Of a stretch of DNA of 64,000 nucleotides, positions 9,300 through 21,808 are shown one piece after another. The notes under the pieces were generated by a model, which saw only the letters and a list, made by a program, of their open reading frames with translations, was not told the DNA's origin and ran no database searches. Position 1 is the stretch's first letter; each line of letters begins with the position of its first letter. The stretch covers positions 346,148-410,147 of the forward strand of contig CM119264.1 of NCBI GenBank assembly GCA_051294375.1, given 5' to 3'. Both the position numbers and the translations under genes were made by a program. The stretch is from Paraspadella gotoi. Its lineage: Eukaryota > Chaetognatha.

Positions 9300-9960
9300 G
9301 ACATAGGTCGAAAGTAGTAAGTAATAACATGTGGATTAGAGCGCTAGGGCGGGCGTAGGTGAAGATGCCTGTCGTAGTTCTATAAGCCTCTAATAGCATG
9401 TGACGGGTTGGGCTTGGACGAGCTTAGAGGGTTTGCCATGCCCAAGGCGGCGTTACGGCGTTAGCTGTACAGCAGGTAGGTACCAATTGGTGGTTGGGAA
9501 TGTGCCACGGTACTAGTGGTCATGAAAGCTTGATGGTTTTACTCCAATGAGCAGGGTCATGACGTGTCATGATTCTGGTGGGGTAAACTAAGGCAATGCC
9601 GAATACAGCCAGACTTGTACCAACGCTGCCTGGCTTCAGTGGAGGGAGGGGAAGAATTAGTAGCAGGGCTGAATAGAAGGCTTGGAAAGCTGAAGGGATG
9701 GGCTCACGTGTGGATAAGGGCTAGTGGGCTGAAGATGATGTGCGATTTATAACCCTTGCAGCGATGGAGGGTCTAGGGTTGAACAGGCTTGAAAGGGTTT
9801 GCAATGTCCCAGGGCTTAAGGATGTCTCAGTTCGAGGGTGGTAAGGTTGGGATTGAACGGTATACTTAGTGGCATGAGCTGATGGTTACTCATGAGACGG
9901 GTCTGAGTGTATGATTTAGGCGGGTGAACTAGGATGCACGACTAAACCCAAAAATTTTTT
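9300..9960. repeat. GC-richer island with an internal ~368-bp tandem duplication
   Basis: A compositional island in AT-rich DNA with no long frame on either strand. Two diverged copies can be aligned by eye. GAGCTTAGAGGGTTTGCCAT near 9,419 matches AGGCTTGAAAGGGTTTGCAA near 9,787. GTGGTCATGAAAGCTTGATG near 9,517 matches AGTGGCATGAGCTGATGGTT near 9,870. The order is collinear and the offset about 350-370. No other copy in the window. Confidence 0.55.
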
Positions 9961-9985
9961 TTAAAGTTAAACTAGCAATTAAATT

Positions 9986-10001
9986 ATTCCGGCTTTGCCG
10001 G
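9986..10001. other. Short perfect hairpin
   Basis: TCCGGCTTTGCCGGA can form a 6-bp stem with a TTT loop, just downstream of the GC island. It is not followed by the T-run typical of a terminator on either strand, and it may be chance. Confidence 0.4.
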
Positions 10002-10139
10002 AGATATAAGAGCTGAATGTCAATGTGATTGCTGCATTATAAGATTTTTTCATTTTTTCTCAAATGACACGAAATCTGGATTAAATTGGGATTTTGTATT
10101 GAGAAAAAATAATGGGATAATAAGTTTTTAGATGTATAG

Positions 10140-10600
10140 GGAGAGAGAGAGATAGAAGTGAACAGACAGGAACTGTTTACATGTCTTACTTGTCGCTGGT
10201 GAAAAAAAGTGATAAAATTTTTTTGTAAAAAAAAAAAAAAAAGAGAGAGGAAAGAGCGCGGAATCCGTTTAATGTTTATCGTCGGCAGTGACCGGATGGT
10301 GAAAGAAAGTGACTAAAAATTATTTTTTGTACAAAAAAGAGACGATAGAGAGAAGATGATAGAAGAGGAGAGAGAGAGAGAGAGCGGATGAGAAGGAAAT
10401 CGTTTTACTGTCGTTGTGACGGTGGTGAAAAAAAGTGGAATAATTTTTTTTGTAAAAAAAACACACGAGCCACAGAGTGAGGGGGAGAGGAGAGAGGAGA
10501 GAGAGATAGAAGAGAGAGAGAGAAAGTTTTCCCGCAACGATAGCGCAATATTAGGTCATCTCGTTGTATATCGGGTGATTGGTCCAAGTAGTTTTTTTTA
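10140..10600. repeat. ~115-bp tandem repeat, three copies
   Basis: Three diverged units start at about 10,196, 10,293 and 10,421, each with GGTGAAAAAAAGTG, then TTTTTTGTA, an A-run, a GA tract and a short GC-richer linker with CGTTT. A fourth remnant may lie near 10,585. No coding potential. Confidence 0.65.
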
Positions 10601-11429
10601 TAAACGTACGTTTCGGTGCATCGAACAGCGTTATTGTTCTGTTCTAGCGTTGTTCCCGTCGTTGCCGTCCTGACGGCACGAAATGACGGTCAAGTAGATT
10701 TCTTTTCATATTTTTCAAAAAAATCAGGAAAATTAGATGTAATTTGGGATTTTGTATTGATAAAGATTTGCGCGAATAGATGGCGGATAGATAAGCTTTT
10801 CAGAAGAGAAAACAAATTCAGATTTTTTTCATAAAACGATACGATAGGCATTGAGATCGTACAGAGAGAGACAGAGCACATGAGAGAGACTGAGAGAGGA
10901 CTGAGAGGACGCGAACTCGTTTTTTAAACAATTAGAAAAGGCAGGCCTGAAAAAATTTTATATTTAAAAATAAATAAAAGAAAGGAAAAATTTCTATGGT
11001 TTAATTGGAATTTTTTCCATTTTATTTTATTTTCAATTGTATTTAAATTAAGATATAGCTTTCATATAAAGTTTTTTGAGTTCACATTTTTTATTACTAG
11101 ATTTAAAAAAAATTATTTGATTTATTTCAATAATTTCTGAATATGTAAATTGATAAAGCTTTCTATATATAATTGGATATGTATAATGAGTATAGTAATT
11201 CATTTGATATTGCAGTAGAAAGCATAATGAAGTGGAAATTCAGAAACAAAAAATGACTTATCAATGTATAAGAAAATGTCATGTATATTCAAGATGTAGA
11301 ACCATATTAAATTTTTTAAGTTATATGATGGCACACTTTTGTAAACTGTTATCATACATTATAATAATTTTTTTATTTAAAAAAAAACGGTAATCACAGC
11401 AACTATAAGGCAGTAGTTTTTTTAAAACG

Positions 11430-13620
11430 ATGACCGGAGAGCGAGACGGACGCTAATGTCAAAGAAGCAATCCCTAAATTATTATAGAGGCCAAGGCTTA
11501 TCGCCGGTCTGGGCTGAATAAAATCGGACAGGAGTTTAGGGGTTAAGGATTAGGATTTGACGAGGGTTATTTGATTCTGAGGATAGGGATTAGGTTTGTG
11601 ATGTTGAGGATAGGAGTAGGTTAAGTGATTTGTGAAGGGATTGGTAGTGATTAGGGGTTAGGGATTAGGGGATAGAAGTTAATACGTTAGGGGTTAAGTT
11701 AAAAATTTGGTATGTAGAGTTTAGGGTTATAGGCTTGGATACAGATTAGGTAAGGGATTTTAAGGTTAGGGATTAGGGTTTTAGGAATAGTTTAAGGATT
11801 ACGGGATTAAGGTTAGGAAATTGGGTTAGTGATTATGATTAAGGATTAGGGATTATGATTTATAGGATAGGATTCAAGGTTGAGATTAGAATTGGGGATA
11901 GGGTAAAGATTGGGTTATGAATTAAGGTTAGGGAATTGTTAATTGAAATCGGGGTTAAAGTATATTGTAGGTGGGTTGAACTTGAAAATTTTGTATATGG
12001 GGAAGAAAGTGTGTGATTGAAGCAGAAATAGTTCGAGGAATGTCTAGGGTGAGAAATGAGTTTGAAATGGGAAAATAAGCTACTTTACCTGATTTTTTTC
12101 TTTTTTTTGTTTATATTATGATCGATGTAGAATAAATTTTGTATGTAGTAGGAATTGTGTGTGATTTGGGGAAAATAAGTTTTGATGATCGTGCAAGTGG
12201 AAATTGAGTTAAAATTAAAAAAAAATTTAACTATGTCTGATTAAGTTTTTTTCTTTTTATTAAATGTAAATGAGAGCTGTATAATTAATTATTTATATAT
12301 GTAAATTATAATGTTTTGACGCCTCGTGGCGGCGAAGCGTGTCGTTTTCCCGGCGGAATGAAACGTTCAACGTCCGGGAGTCCGGGCGGACGACTGGCGA
12401 TTGAGACGGCAATAAGTAGGGAAAAGTTTTACAACTGATTAAGTGCGAGAAAAGGGGGAAAATAAGGGGACAATTGGTATCCGTTTATATTTTAACTTTA
12501 GCGAATGTTTTAGAGAGAGAAAGAGTTGCCTTAGACGTTAAATCGTTTTTAACACGTTGGGGTTTATTTTTGATTGAATTTATTCTCACGTTTTATATTT
12601 AATCTCGGAAATTAAAGAATTAATTTTACACTCGTTTTTTATGAATACAAACATTTATATTCGTTCCTGTCGCCAAATTGTTTTGTTGATAAATAAACCG
12701 TCGTCAACTGTTGCAAACATGAAAGTTATTTAAATAAGAACTCAAGTCAGCAACGTGATCGAAACTAAGAGGCAAACAAATAAATTATATAATATGATTT
12801 GTAATGTGATTTAATTTATTAATTTAATTTTGTGTTCGAGATTTTAGTTTTGTGATTTAGAGGCGAGACAGAACTTTAAAAGATTTTTGAAAGAATAAAA
12901 AATAATTATAATAATAACTAATTAATTATTTAAATTCTATTAATTAAATTTCTTTACGTGCCTTTGATCGTGGACAGAATTCGGCATTGTTTGTCAACCA
13001 TTGTTTAATTAGTGGTTGAAGGAGTTAAGAAACATTCTGGGTTTTGGAGTGCTTTTAAGAAATTTAGTACTATATAAAATAGAACTTCATAGTTTTGGTA
13101 ACGGTTTTACTGTTTTTCTTCTTTCTTTCTTTTTTTTTCCTTTTTATTTTTATAGTTGTTTGATTTCTGCTTTTTTCGCCTTTTTACGTGCCTTTTTTTT
13201 GCTTTATTTCCTATTATCATAGTGCTCTCTTGTCTCTTCTCTCTTTCTCTTTCGTTTCTCTCTCTCTCTTTCGTGGTGAAAGCAACGATTGCAAGTTTAC
13301 CGCTTCTTTTCCATCCATCAATAGAAGGGAGAGAGGGAGAGAGAGAGTGAGAGAGACGCAGACGAGAGAGAGGTGAGTGAGGCAGAGAGACTAGAGAAGG
13401 AGAGAATAAAAAAGAAGTACGTGTATGCAATGTCAAAAAGCACACGTAATTTTTTTTTCTAATGTAAAAGTTGTGAAGAATGTAAACGGGTAATAGAATG
13501 AAAAGGAATAACATTGGAAGAGAATAAGTTAAAGAAAAAAGGGGAGAACAAGGTTTGAGCAAGCAGTGTCTGCTACGATAATTAGTGGTAATGCACTAAA
13601 TCCGATGATAAATCTAGTAA
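11430..13620 (-). repeat. Inverted copy of the 37,250-39,350 block
   Basis: Reverse complement of 37,250-39,350 and also related to 45,343-47,160. Landmarks: GTGATCGAAACTAAGAGGCA (12,757), GCCTCGTGGCGGCGAAGCGT (12,321) and the CT/GA tract at 13,210-13,400. It contains the telomere-like array at 11,520-11,960. Confidence 0.75.
11520..11960. repeat. Degenerate telomere-like TTAGGG array
   Basis: Repeated GGGATTAGGG, GGTTAGGGATTAGGG and TTAAGGTTAGG variants with 6-7 base spacing. Reverse-oriented counterparts are 38,940-39,301, 46,800-47,160 and 50,200-50,560. All four lie inside the same larger repeat, so they are internal and not at a chromosome end. Confidence 0.75.
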
Positions 13621-13739
13621 TGTTTGTCTGACTCTATTTGTGATAATAAAATATAAGACTTCTTATAATCTAGAAAAGAAAAAATTATTTATCAATATTA
13701 CCAGTAGCATTGTCTCAGATACTAATTGATAATGGTAAA

Positions 13740-14110
13740 CTTTCATAATGTGGGTCATCTCGCATAATTTGGGGTCAAACAGGCTAATTGGGTGAATTCG
13801 GCATAATATGGTCAAACTGGTAGATTTATATTTCATACTTGCAAAATGTGGTAAATTGCATAATTTGGTCAAGCCATGGGCATTAATTTGGTTAACTGGC
13901 AATTTTGGTCAACTTGTAAAAAATTGGTTTTGGGGTCAAGCTGAAATAATTTGGACAATGGCATAATTTGTTAACTTGGCATATATTGATAATTTGGACA
14001 ATGGCATAATTGGTTACCGTTGCTTATATTGGGTCATTGGTATATTAATTGAGTCAATGGCATAAGATTTTGGTTAACTTGCTTAATTTGGTCAACTGCA
14101 TACATGTTTT
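13740..14110. repeat. 18-bp minisatellite (reverse of GTTGACCAAATTATGCCA)
   Basis: Degenerate copies of TTGGTCAACTGGCATAATT. Same family as 33,880-34,430 and 36,860-37,150, with remnants at 22,471-22,560 and 57,118-57,180. It directly borders the gene-pair unit on its left side. Confidence 0.8.
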
Positions 14111-15124
14111 GATTTTATGTTTTGTGTGTAATGTGCCTGAAGCCAAGAAAGGGAAATTAGGTCAACATTGTTTTGAACATGGCTTTACATGTAATCGCCG
14201 AAGCTGAATTAGGTCAAGAAGGTAAAATCGTAATTGAAGTTTGTGAGATATTCGAGTCTCTTAAAAGGTAAAAAACGATTTATTTTATCGTTTTTAATTT
14301 TTTATGTTTTACTAATTTTATTTTTCTTTTCCAGTCATCGTGGGAGCTCCAATTAGTCGCGGGATCATCGACATTCGCGGGATCATCGACATGGTGAGAT
14401 CATCGCGTCGCGGGATCAGTAAGTGTTATCTAATGGGTAAGTATTTGTTCATTTTAATATTTATTTCAGACTTAACCTTTTTTTTTTTTACAGTCACGAT
14501 TTAACCGGATAGGTGAGGATTCGTCTTCGAGGGATCGCCGTGGGATTTGTCTTCGAGGGAATCGTCGCAGAGGATCGGGGTAAGTATACATTTTCGTGGA
14601 GATGGTGATCTTCCTGGGAATTCATCTTCATTGAGGAATTTCGCGTTAACGGGGATGATTTGGGTTTACTTTGCGGATCGATTGGCGTTTCATTGCGGGG
14701 GTTTCGGCTTTTTCGGGAGTGGATTTTGCTCATACAGGTAAGATATTGGTAAGTTTTAGTTGAATTTAATGTTTTATCTTTCAGAAATGAATCATCAATG
14801 AGAGGAAGGGGCGCACAACATAATTTTGGTTTTTTTTGAAAATATTGGAATTAATTTGGTAATTTTACCAATGAATATCAGCGAGTAAGAAGAAGATAAT
14901 AATGAACACTTAAATTGGGGGAGAACGATGATTAGTTACCTAGTGTAGGTGAGAGTCTAGATTAAAAACGGAGAACTTCCGTAGCGATTTTTGAAATAAT
15001 ATTGAGGATAGGAAATACTTTTGTCTCGTGAAAAGTGTTTACATGAATCGATCAATAAATGAAGTTCAGTGAGTGAGTTTTGCGTCGATCTAATACTACA
15101 AAAAAATTTTTATAGAAATGAAAC

Positions 15125-15475
15125 TTAATGTAACGTCCCATACAATATTCGATCTTTCAAATCTTGCGTGCCTCTTCTCGTCTGGCAATGCTCAAGGGTG
15201 TCTTCGTCGGTGCGTTGATGATGGTCGCATAATGAACTCCGAGTAATGGAGTATTTGTTAACACGGATACAGAACTCTTGCGGAAAAATTGGGCCAAAGC
15301 ATCGTGACAAACTCGCCAGTAGGTGTTTCGTCGCAAACGGCTCGAGAATAGGGAGGTCCTGGGCGACGAAATTCCAGGATCTCGTGACCTCGAGAGTGGA
15401 GTAACGGTTGAGGCGATCGGGGTCCTACGCTATCTCGAGATGGACGCGGGGACGTGGCGGGACTTCATCATTGGA
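15125..15475 (-). pseudogene. C-terminal exon of copy B, frameshifted
   Basis: Nearly the same DNA as the intact exon of copy C (21,440-21,808), but with single-base losses. Part reads in one frame (HDALAQFF) and the rest in others (SLCDHHQRTDEDTLEH). Preceded by CTTGTAG, the same acceptor as in C. Confidence 0.65.
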
Positions 15476-15919
15476 TATCCCTACAAGAGGTAAGTATTTT
15501 GAAGTATTTAGATTATAATTAAAGGATTTGCCAAAGATTATGAGTTGTAAGTACCAAACGATTGAGACTTCCGACGTCGGTGTTCAATGCCGAGGCAGAC
15601 GTTCTTTGACTGGACCGAGTTTTCGTTGACTGAGGCGACGTTTTGTTGAGTTGACTTTCTGACGAGGTTTCGTTGATTGAGGCCGACACGTTTCGTTGAT
15701 TGGGCCGACGTTTCCATTTTTTTCTCAATTATGAGAAGAGAGAGAGTTTTGTGGAGATATCTATATTTTTGGACTTGAAAGTAAGTTGATAATTTTAGAA
15801 AGAGTTATGATTTTGTTTCACAATAGATCAACACAATTTGAGTTATGAGTGAAATATTTAATGTTTAAAATATGAATCCATCTCAAAGGTGAGAATTTTT
15901 TTTGTCAAGCTGTTGATCT

Positions 15920-16030
15920 TTAGGTAGCAACGACTTTCTCCTGGGTCTCTGAGATGAGCGGCTCAAAGCTTCGCGTAGATTGCGTGATCTGTAAGGATGG
16001 AGGTCGGGTTGGGCGTGGGTCAGGATCCAT
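15920..16030 (-). CDS. Short conserved ORF of copy B (36 codons)
   Basis: Open from ATG (16,030) to TAA (15,920). It starts MDPDPR and ends ETQEKVVAT. The counterpart in copy C (20,783-20,890) is 35 codons, starts MDPDPRQPDL and also ends DQEKVVAT followed by the same TAA. Preceded on the coding strand by ACCCCCCAG, a good acceptor. It may be an exon with its own stop or a separate small protein. Confidence 0.5.
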   Translation of the reverse strand: MDPDPRPTRPPSLQITQSTRSFEPLISETQEKVVAT

Positions 16031-17779
16031 TGGATTTTCTGGGGGGTCGGGTGAGGGGGGGTGGGTGGAAGGGTTATTAATATTTAATTTTTATTTAATT
16101 TTTTTTTAGGTGTGGCGGCCGGCGACCGGACGACGACGGAGGGTCAACAAGGAGCGCGAGGGATTCGAACGAGGCGGCGATCGAGGGCGGTAAGTATCAG
16201 GTGAGTATATATTATATTATTTATTTTTATTTTCAGGTACGTATGAAAAAATTGACTGGTTGCACCCGGGAGGTGGTCGGAGGTGGGTGGAGGAGGGCGG
16301 CGGGTGGTGGGGCGCTCTCTTTGCGTATGATGCATCGTCGTTGTTCCATTTGACAGTCGTGCAGGTAAGTGAGGTAAGTTTGGTTATGAGAAAATAAATC
16401 ATGTATAAAAAAAAAAAGGTGTCGATTTCGCCGATGATTTTTGTAATCATTTTTTAAATATCTTAAATGATTATTCTTTTCAGAGTTTTATCGCTCTCAC
16501 AAGGCGATCTTTTATAGAGGAAGGCGGAGAGGAGGTTTCCCGGCTGAAGTCCACGTCCTTGGAGGACGGCGAATTCTTTCAGTTTGCTCTTTCCTTCTTG
16601 AGATTTAAATAAACGCGAAGATCTTGATCCTTCTTCACGGATTTTCTTTTATGCCTGGCGGCGTCTACCTCTCTTCGAATTCGTCGCGTCTTGCTTGACC
16701 ATCTCTTTGGGTTAGCGGAATTTTGGAGATCTTTCTGGAGGTAAGTTAATTTTATTTATTTGTATTTTTACCTTTTTATTTAGGTTTTTCTTACGGATTC
16801 ATTGGCGGGAGTTTGGCGAGTAGAAAGGACGAAGGGGTTGCGCAGCGTCGCTGTGTCGTGGAACTTGCTCGGAGTATCGACCTTTTCGAGTTCATTTTCA
16901 CTGGAGGTCCATCTTTAATTTTATTCTAACTGTACCTGGTACTTTAAAAAACAACAAAAAAAGCTATGAGTCACACAGTCTATCGCGCACCACTTATGTT
17001 CTATACACTAAGTCCGCAAGATTTTTTGTTTATTCGTTATCTATTCTTTTAAAGGGATGATCCTTCACCGGTGGTCTTGAGCGGGGCCTGGTTTCTTCGG
17101 CCCTGGGCGGGCTGCCTCTAGATAGTAGGCGCGAGAGGGCCAGTGGAGAGGATTCCGAGGAACCTTCTCATCATCTCCGGTTCTCCTCCGCGGCATCCTC
17201 CTCCACGACGGAGTGGGGTAGTAGCGGCGTACTCGTCATAGTATTCTAATTATTGTAATGCAGGTAAGTTATTATTTGGTGGTTTTACTGTTTTATTGTT
17301 TATTATTTTTTTTAGGTTTTCGTGGATTGACTTATTTGGCCACCTTGAATTCGAGGATGTGGGCGCAGATGTGCCTAAGCGATTTCTGAATATATCTAGA
17401 TATCGACTGAACATGGAGAAAGGAACAACTGAAACGAGGTAATGAGAATGATAATGATGGTTTTTAAAACATGAGGATTAAACACATTTTTTATTATTCC
17501 TCATTTTTCATTTGAGTTATTTTCGCGGATGGTAACAGAACGTATCTCTTTCCTTGTGATCTTTCTCATTTTCTCGCGAGTCTTTTTAGAGCGCGACTTT
17601 TCTCTCATTTAAAAGTTTGTTTCTTCATTTCTGAATCATCTTCTCGCAGGACTTCATTCTCATTTTGGGCGTTCTCTTCGCGTGCGGTTGGCAATCTCGC
17701 GAGCTTTTTTCGTTTTCGTCGCCGTTTTCTGAATGTCGACCAAGACATTCCTCCGAAGTCATTACAAGTTAAAAAAAGT

Positions 17780-18200
17780 TAAATTCGAATTTTGGCATCT
17801 CTACAGTTTGCTTATTGATTACGAAATTTTCTAACTCGAATTTTAGTACGCGTCCTTAATTATCTTTTTTCGCATCGAAAGCTCCGAAATTTATTCTTTC
17901 GAATTGTCGAATTTTTTACTATACGAAGCGCATCGCCAAATCGTATCTCTTTCGCGAGTCTCGTTATTTTTCCAATTGAAATTATTTAGCGAATTATTAT
18001 ACAATTCGAGTAATTCAAATACTATTGCATGATACTTAGTTTGCAAGTTCAGAATAGTCCATTTTTACTTGCGAAATTGAATATCGATACATCACGGCTA
18101 AGAGAAAAATTATTTCATATTATTCAACGTAATTAACATAAACAAAGTATTTCCTTCGAAGTCGTCTCGCCGATCCTTTACGCCGATTGAATCCTTCTCG
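17780..18200. other. Centre of unit 1, putative divergent promoter region
   Basis: Non-coding spacer between the 5' ends of copies B and C. Reverse complement of 3,560-3,960. Contains ACGCGTCCTTAATT and TCGAGTAATTCAAA, shared with the other two centres. No core promoter element can be named with confidence. Confidence 0.45.
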
Positions 18201-20782
18201 TCACCCATTTGCCATCAGCGGTTGAATTTCTCCCTATTTGTTGCGCGGGTTGAATTTCTTCTTGTCCGCGTCGATGAAATCCCCTCGCCGCTGTCGCAGA
18301 AGCCTAAAAAAAAGAAGAAATATAGTAAGTTATCAAAAAAAATAAGGATACAAAATTCACGCGTCCAGTGAATTTTTGTCGCCGTCGAATCTCGGTCGCC
18401 GTCAAATCCTCGTCGGTCGAATCCCATAGTCGCGTCGACTAAATAAAAAATAATAAAATTAAAATTTAATTTCAAGAACAACAACATTGTATTAAATCGT
18501 GTTGATGAAGTCCATTCTGTAAAAGGAAATATTAACATGGTGATTAAACTTTCTTTCGATTTGTGTTTTGTAGGTAATTGAAATAAGAGACAAGTCACAC
18601 TGATGAAGCGGCTTGAAATGAAAGGAACTGTCTTGTACATAAAATAAAATGCGTTGGCTGTAATACAAGAGACTTTGTCTTCATTTTTCAATTAGGAAAT
18701 ATTAGAAAATTTCACATGTTTCAACCCCAACTTTACTGCAGATTATCCAGCTTGTTTAATTCTCATTTCACAAATGGAAGAATCGATGGAGGATGTAGTT
18801 CATCGACGAAGACATGCATACGTTTGGTGGAATTTCATTTCTGCCAAACCATCGCCAAACTCGCCGCATCCATTCCGGTGAGTTTCTTGAGCAGATGACA
18901 TATAGAAAATACATGAAGTCTGCAGAATGGCGCCTACGAAACATCCGGTCGTCGGAATCGAAGACGGAGCCGATGCAAGCTTGAATGAATCGACATTCGG
19001 AGGATGCTCGTCGAATTTAGAAAGAAATAGGGCAGCACGAAAAAGCTCGCGAGAAAAGTCGCTCGGCGATACAAAACGCGAAGAAAAAAGAAGGAGCGAG
19101 AATGAGAATTTGGAAAAGAGGAGTGGCTGAGATGAGAATTGCATTTTAAGATGAGAGAGAGAGTGCGACTCTAGAAAAATGCGACGCGGAAGATGAGAAA
19201 GATTCGAGAGGAAAGGAGAGATCGGCGCTATTCTCATCAAGCGCTAAATGTGGAATCTTCCAAGATATAAATGCCATGAACGTTCTTTTTGAACTCTAAC
19301 TTCAACTTACCATTTTTATAGTTTTGTTCATTTAGATGATTGATGATTATTATTAAGATGTTGGTCTTCTAGCAAAAAAATAGATGATTTGTTCTTTATT
19401 TTGATACTTAACTTTAACATTCAGGTCGTATTCAGTATACATTTCGAAAACTTTCAACATCTCGAGGAATATGAATCAGGAGATCAGAGATAGGCACAAG
19501 TAAGGTCATTTGCAGGAAAGACCTGAGAAGCATAATATTAATAATATATCAAGTAATAAAACTAACAATAATACTTACCTGCAGCCAACAGTCTAACTGG
19601 AAGTATGCAAGCCGCACTAGTTACGCAAGAGCATCCAGGTGGATAGATTAGGACTCATCCCGGGCGAGCGATGGCAGAAGAAAGGCGGGAATAAGATGAG
19701 AGAAATTTGCCATCAGGCAAACTGCGTCTCACCGGTATTCGTAATATACGCTGCACTACTACGCCTGGAGGCGGGTCCCAAGTGCGCACAAGGATTGGAG
19801 CTGACACACAATTCCACTGATGACGCGGGATGCGTCTCGATTAAAAAAAATAACATAAAAGAACAGAGAGTAAGTTGATTTTGACAAGGAGGAGTGTGAT
19901 GATCAAGGACTCCGTCCAGTTGTTGTTTGATATTTTTTCTTATGGTTTTTTTTAAATACGCAGTAGCACTTTCGAATTAGTTGACAAAATGAAAATATCT
20001 AAAACGAACTTGAAGAAGCGAGCTCAGTGTAAGATTCAACGCGGACAGAGATGTGTGTCGTCGAGCCATCTCGGAACTATTGCGAAGGACGACTAAAGCG
20101 AATAAGAAGGGCGAAAAAGTGAGGAAAGAGAGCAATCCCGTAAGCAACAGCCAAGGAAACGCTGAATTTGGCCATCCCAAAGATGACGAGCGTGAAGATT
20201 TGGCACCAGGATTGCAACTGAGACTCGATCCTGGACCGGCAAGCGCCAAATACAACCATCCATCTTCAACAGTGAAAGGATGCTGAGGTGGAGATCGGAA
20301 TGACTCTGATATCTAAAAGCGAGATAAATATGTGGTAAATCAATTTTTATTATACATGATTTGAATTTCAGTTAAAGCCTTAATACAAACTCACTCTCGT
20401 GACCACCGTCAAATGACCAAGTAGCAGACCGCTCAGGAGTGCCTCACCGATAGCTCTCACACGCCTCCTCGAGCCAAACCCTTCCGGCTCAGTCTTTTTC
20501 GTATGTTTCTGAAAATAAATACAGAATTATATATATACATAACTGCCAACGCTGACTACGTTCAGCCGTGTGCCGGCGTCGTCGATGCACTTCATGTTGT
20601 CACGGTCGTCGAAATCCGCTCGATGGCGTCACGTCCGAATCCTCGTGGCGTGTCGAATACTCGACGCCGGTCGTCATCTCATCCGTGGCAATCTTGTCGC
20701 CGCCTGCACTAAAAAAAAAAAATAATTAAAACTTAAAATTAATAACCTTCACCACCCCTCACCGACCCCCCAGAAAAATCAA

Positions 20783-20890
20783 ATGGATCCTGACCCACGC
20801 CAACCCGACCTCCATCTTACCAATCGGCAATCTTTCGGAAGTCTTTGGGCGGCCAATCTCAGAGACCAGGAGAAAGTCGTTGCTACCTAA
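20783..20890 (+). CDS. Short conserved ORF of copy C (35 codons)
   Basis: ATG at 20,783, TAA at 20,888. Acceptor ACCCCCCAG lies 9 bases upstream of the ATG. Begins MDPDPRQPDLHL and ends DQEKVVAT. Start and end are conserved with copy B despite a different middle, which argues that the frame matters. Function unknown. Confidence 0.5.
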   Translation: MDPDPRQPDLHLTNRQSFGSLWAANLRDQEKVVAT

Positions 20891-21439
20891 AGATCAACAG
20901 CTTGACAAAAACAATCTCACTTTGAGGATGGAATTCTATTTTAAACATTAAATATTTCACTCATAACTCAAATTGTGTTGATCTAATTGATAGAACGAAA
21001 ACTTCTAACTTGTTCTAAAATGTGATTACCTCTACTATTACAGTCAAAAATGATATTCAAAACTCTTTCTCTCTCTTCAAATTGAGATAAAATGGAACAG
21101 TCGGCCCAATGGAACGAAACGGTGCGCCCGCAATCACGAAACGTTCGGCCTCAGTCAATGAAACGTCGGCCTCAGTCAGCAAAATGTGCCTCAGTCAATC
21201 GAAAGTCGGCCAATCAACAAAATGTCGGGCCTCAGTCAACGAAAGCGTCGGCCCCATCAACGGAGCGTCGACAGCAGTCAACGAAGCGACGGCTCGGAGT
21301 GCTCGAAACGCGAGTCGGAAGTCTTCATCGTTGCGNNNNNNNNNNNNNNNNNNNNNNNNNTACGTCAAACTCATAAATTTTTCTTGGCAAATCCTTTAAA
21401 AATTATATCTAAATACTTCAAAATACTTACCTCTTGTAG

Positions 21440-21808
21440 GGAATTCCAATGATGAGAGTCCCGCCACGTCCCCGCGTCCAGTCTCGAGATAGCGTAGGAC
21501 CCCGATCGCCTCAACCGTTACTCCACTCTCGAGGTCACGAGATCCTTGGAATTCGTCGCCCAGGACCTCCCTATTCTCGAGCCGTTTGCGACGAAACCAC
21601 CTACTGGCGAGTTGGTCACGATGCTTTGGCCCAATTTTTCGGCGAAGAGTTCTGGATCCGTGTAAACAATACTCCATTACTCGGAGTTCATTATCGCGAC
21701 CATCATCAACGCACCGACAAAGACACCCTTGAGCATTGGCGCCACGAGGAAGAGGTCATCGCAAGATTGGAAAGATCGAATATTGATTTTTGGGACGGTT
21801 ACATGTAA
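21440..21808 (+). CDS. C-terminal exon of copy C (open, 122 codons)
   Basis: Begins after acceptor CTTACCTCTTGTAG, is phase 0, and is open to TAA at 21,806-21,808. The first half is P/R/S-rich (RVPPRPRVQSRDSVGPRS). The second half looks globular: YWRVGHDALAQFFGEEFW, VNNTPLLGVHYRDHHQRT, TLEHWRHEEEVIARLERS and the end DFWDGYM. It is rich in W, H, D and E, and I cannot place it in a family. Copies B, D and E carry frameshifted versions. In A this part is deleted. Confidence 0.65.
   Translation, partial: GIPMMRVPPRPRVQSRDSVGPRSPQPLLHSRGHEILGIRRPGPPYSRAVCDETTYWRVGHDALAQFFGEEFWIRVNNTPLLGVHYRDHHQRTDKDTLEHWRHEEEVIARLERSNIDFWDGYM

Larger units (their letters stand above)
14500..17760 (-). pseudogene. 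Gene copy B (type 2)
   Basis: Minus-strand copy. Recognisable pieces: basic exon 17,757-17,510 (frame broken), small exon about 17,392-17,338, KLEYYD exon about 17,257-17,061, E3-like exon 16,740-16,500 with RIRREVDA and IKDRL, E4-like piece ending SYVPENK (16,340-16,225), short ORF 16,030-15,920, reduced 24-bp array (15,720-15,600) and C-terminal exon 15,475-15,125. Frames are interrupted by single-base differences relative to C. Both real decay and uncorrected read errors are possible. Confidence 0.55.
18690..21808 (+). pseudogene. Gene copy C (type 1), intact C-terminal exon
   Basis: Plus-strand type 1 copy. Pieces: basic exon about 18,776-19,260 (frame broken soon after MEESME), small exon about 19,435-19,500, KLEYYD-equivalent 19,580-19,870 (diverged, ending at a GAGA|GTAAGTTG donor), coiled-coil exon from AAATACGCAG at 19,970 to about 20,290, leucine-rich piece 20,400-20,505, short ORF 20,783-20,890, 24-bp array 21,090-21,295, N run 21,336-21,360 and C-terminal exon 21,440-21,808. 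Start and full splicing are not resolved. Confidence 0.55.

Noticed and set aside
11520-11960. True telomere or contig end
   Set aside because: Array is degenerate, internal and recurs four times inside the same larger repeat with unique-type sequence on both sides.
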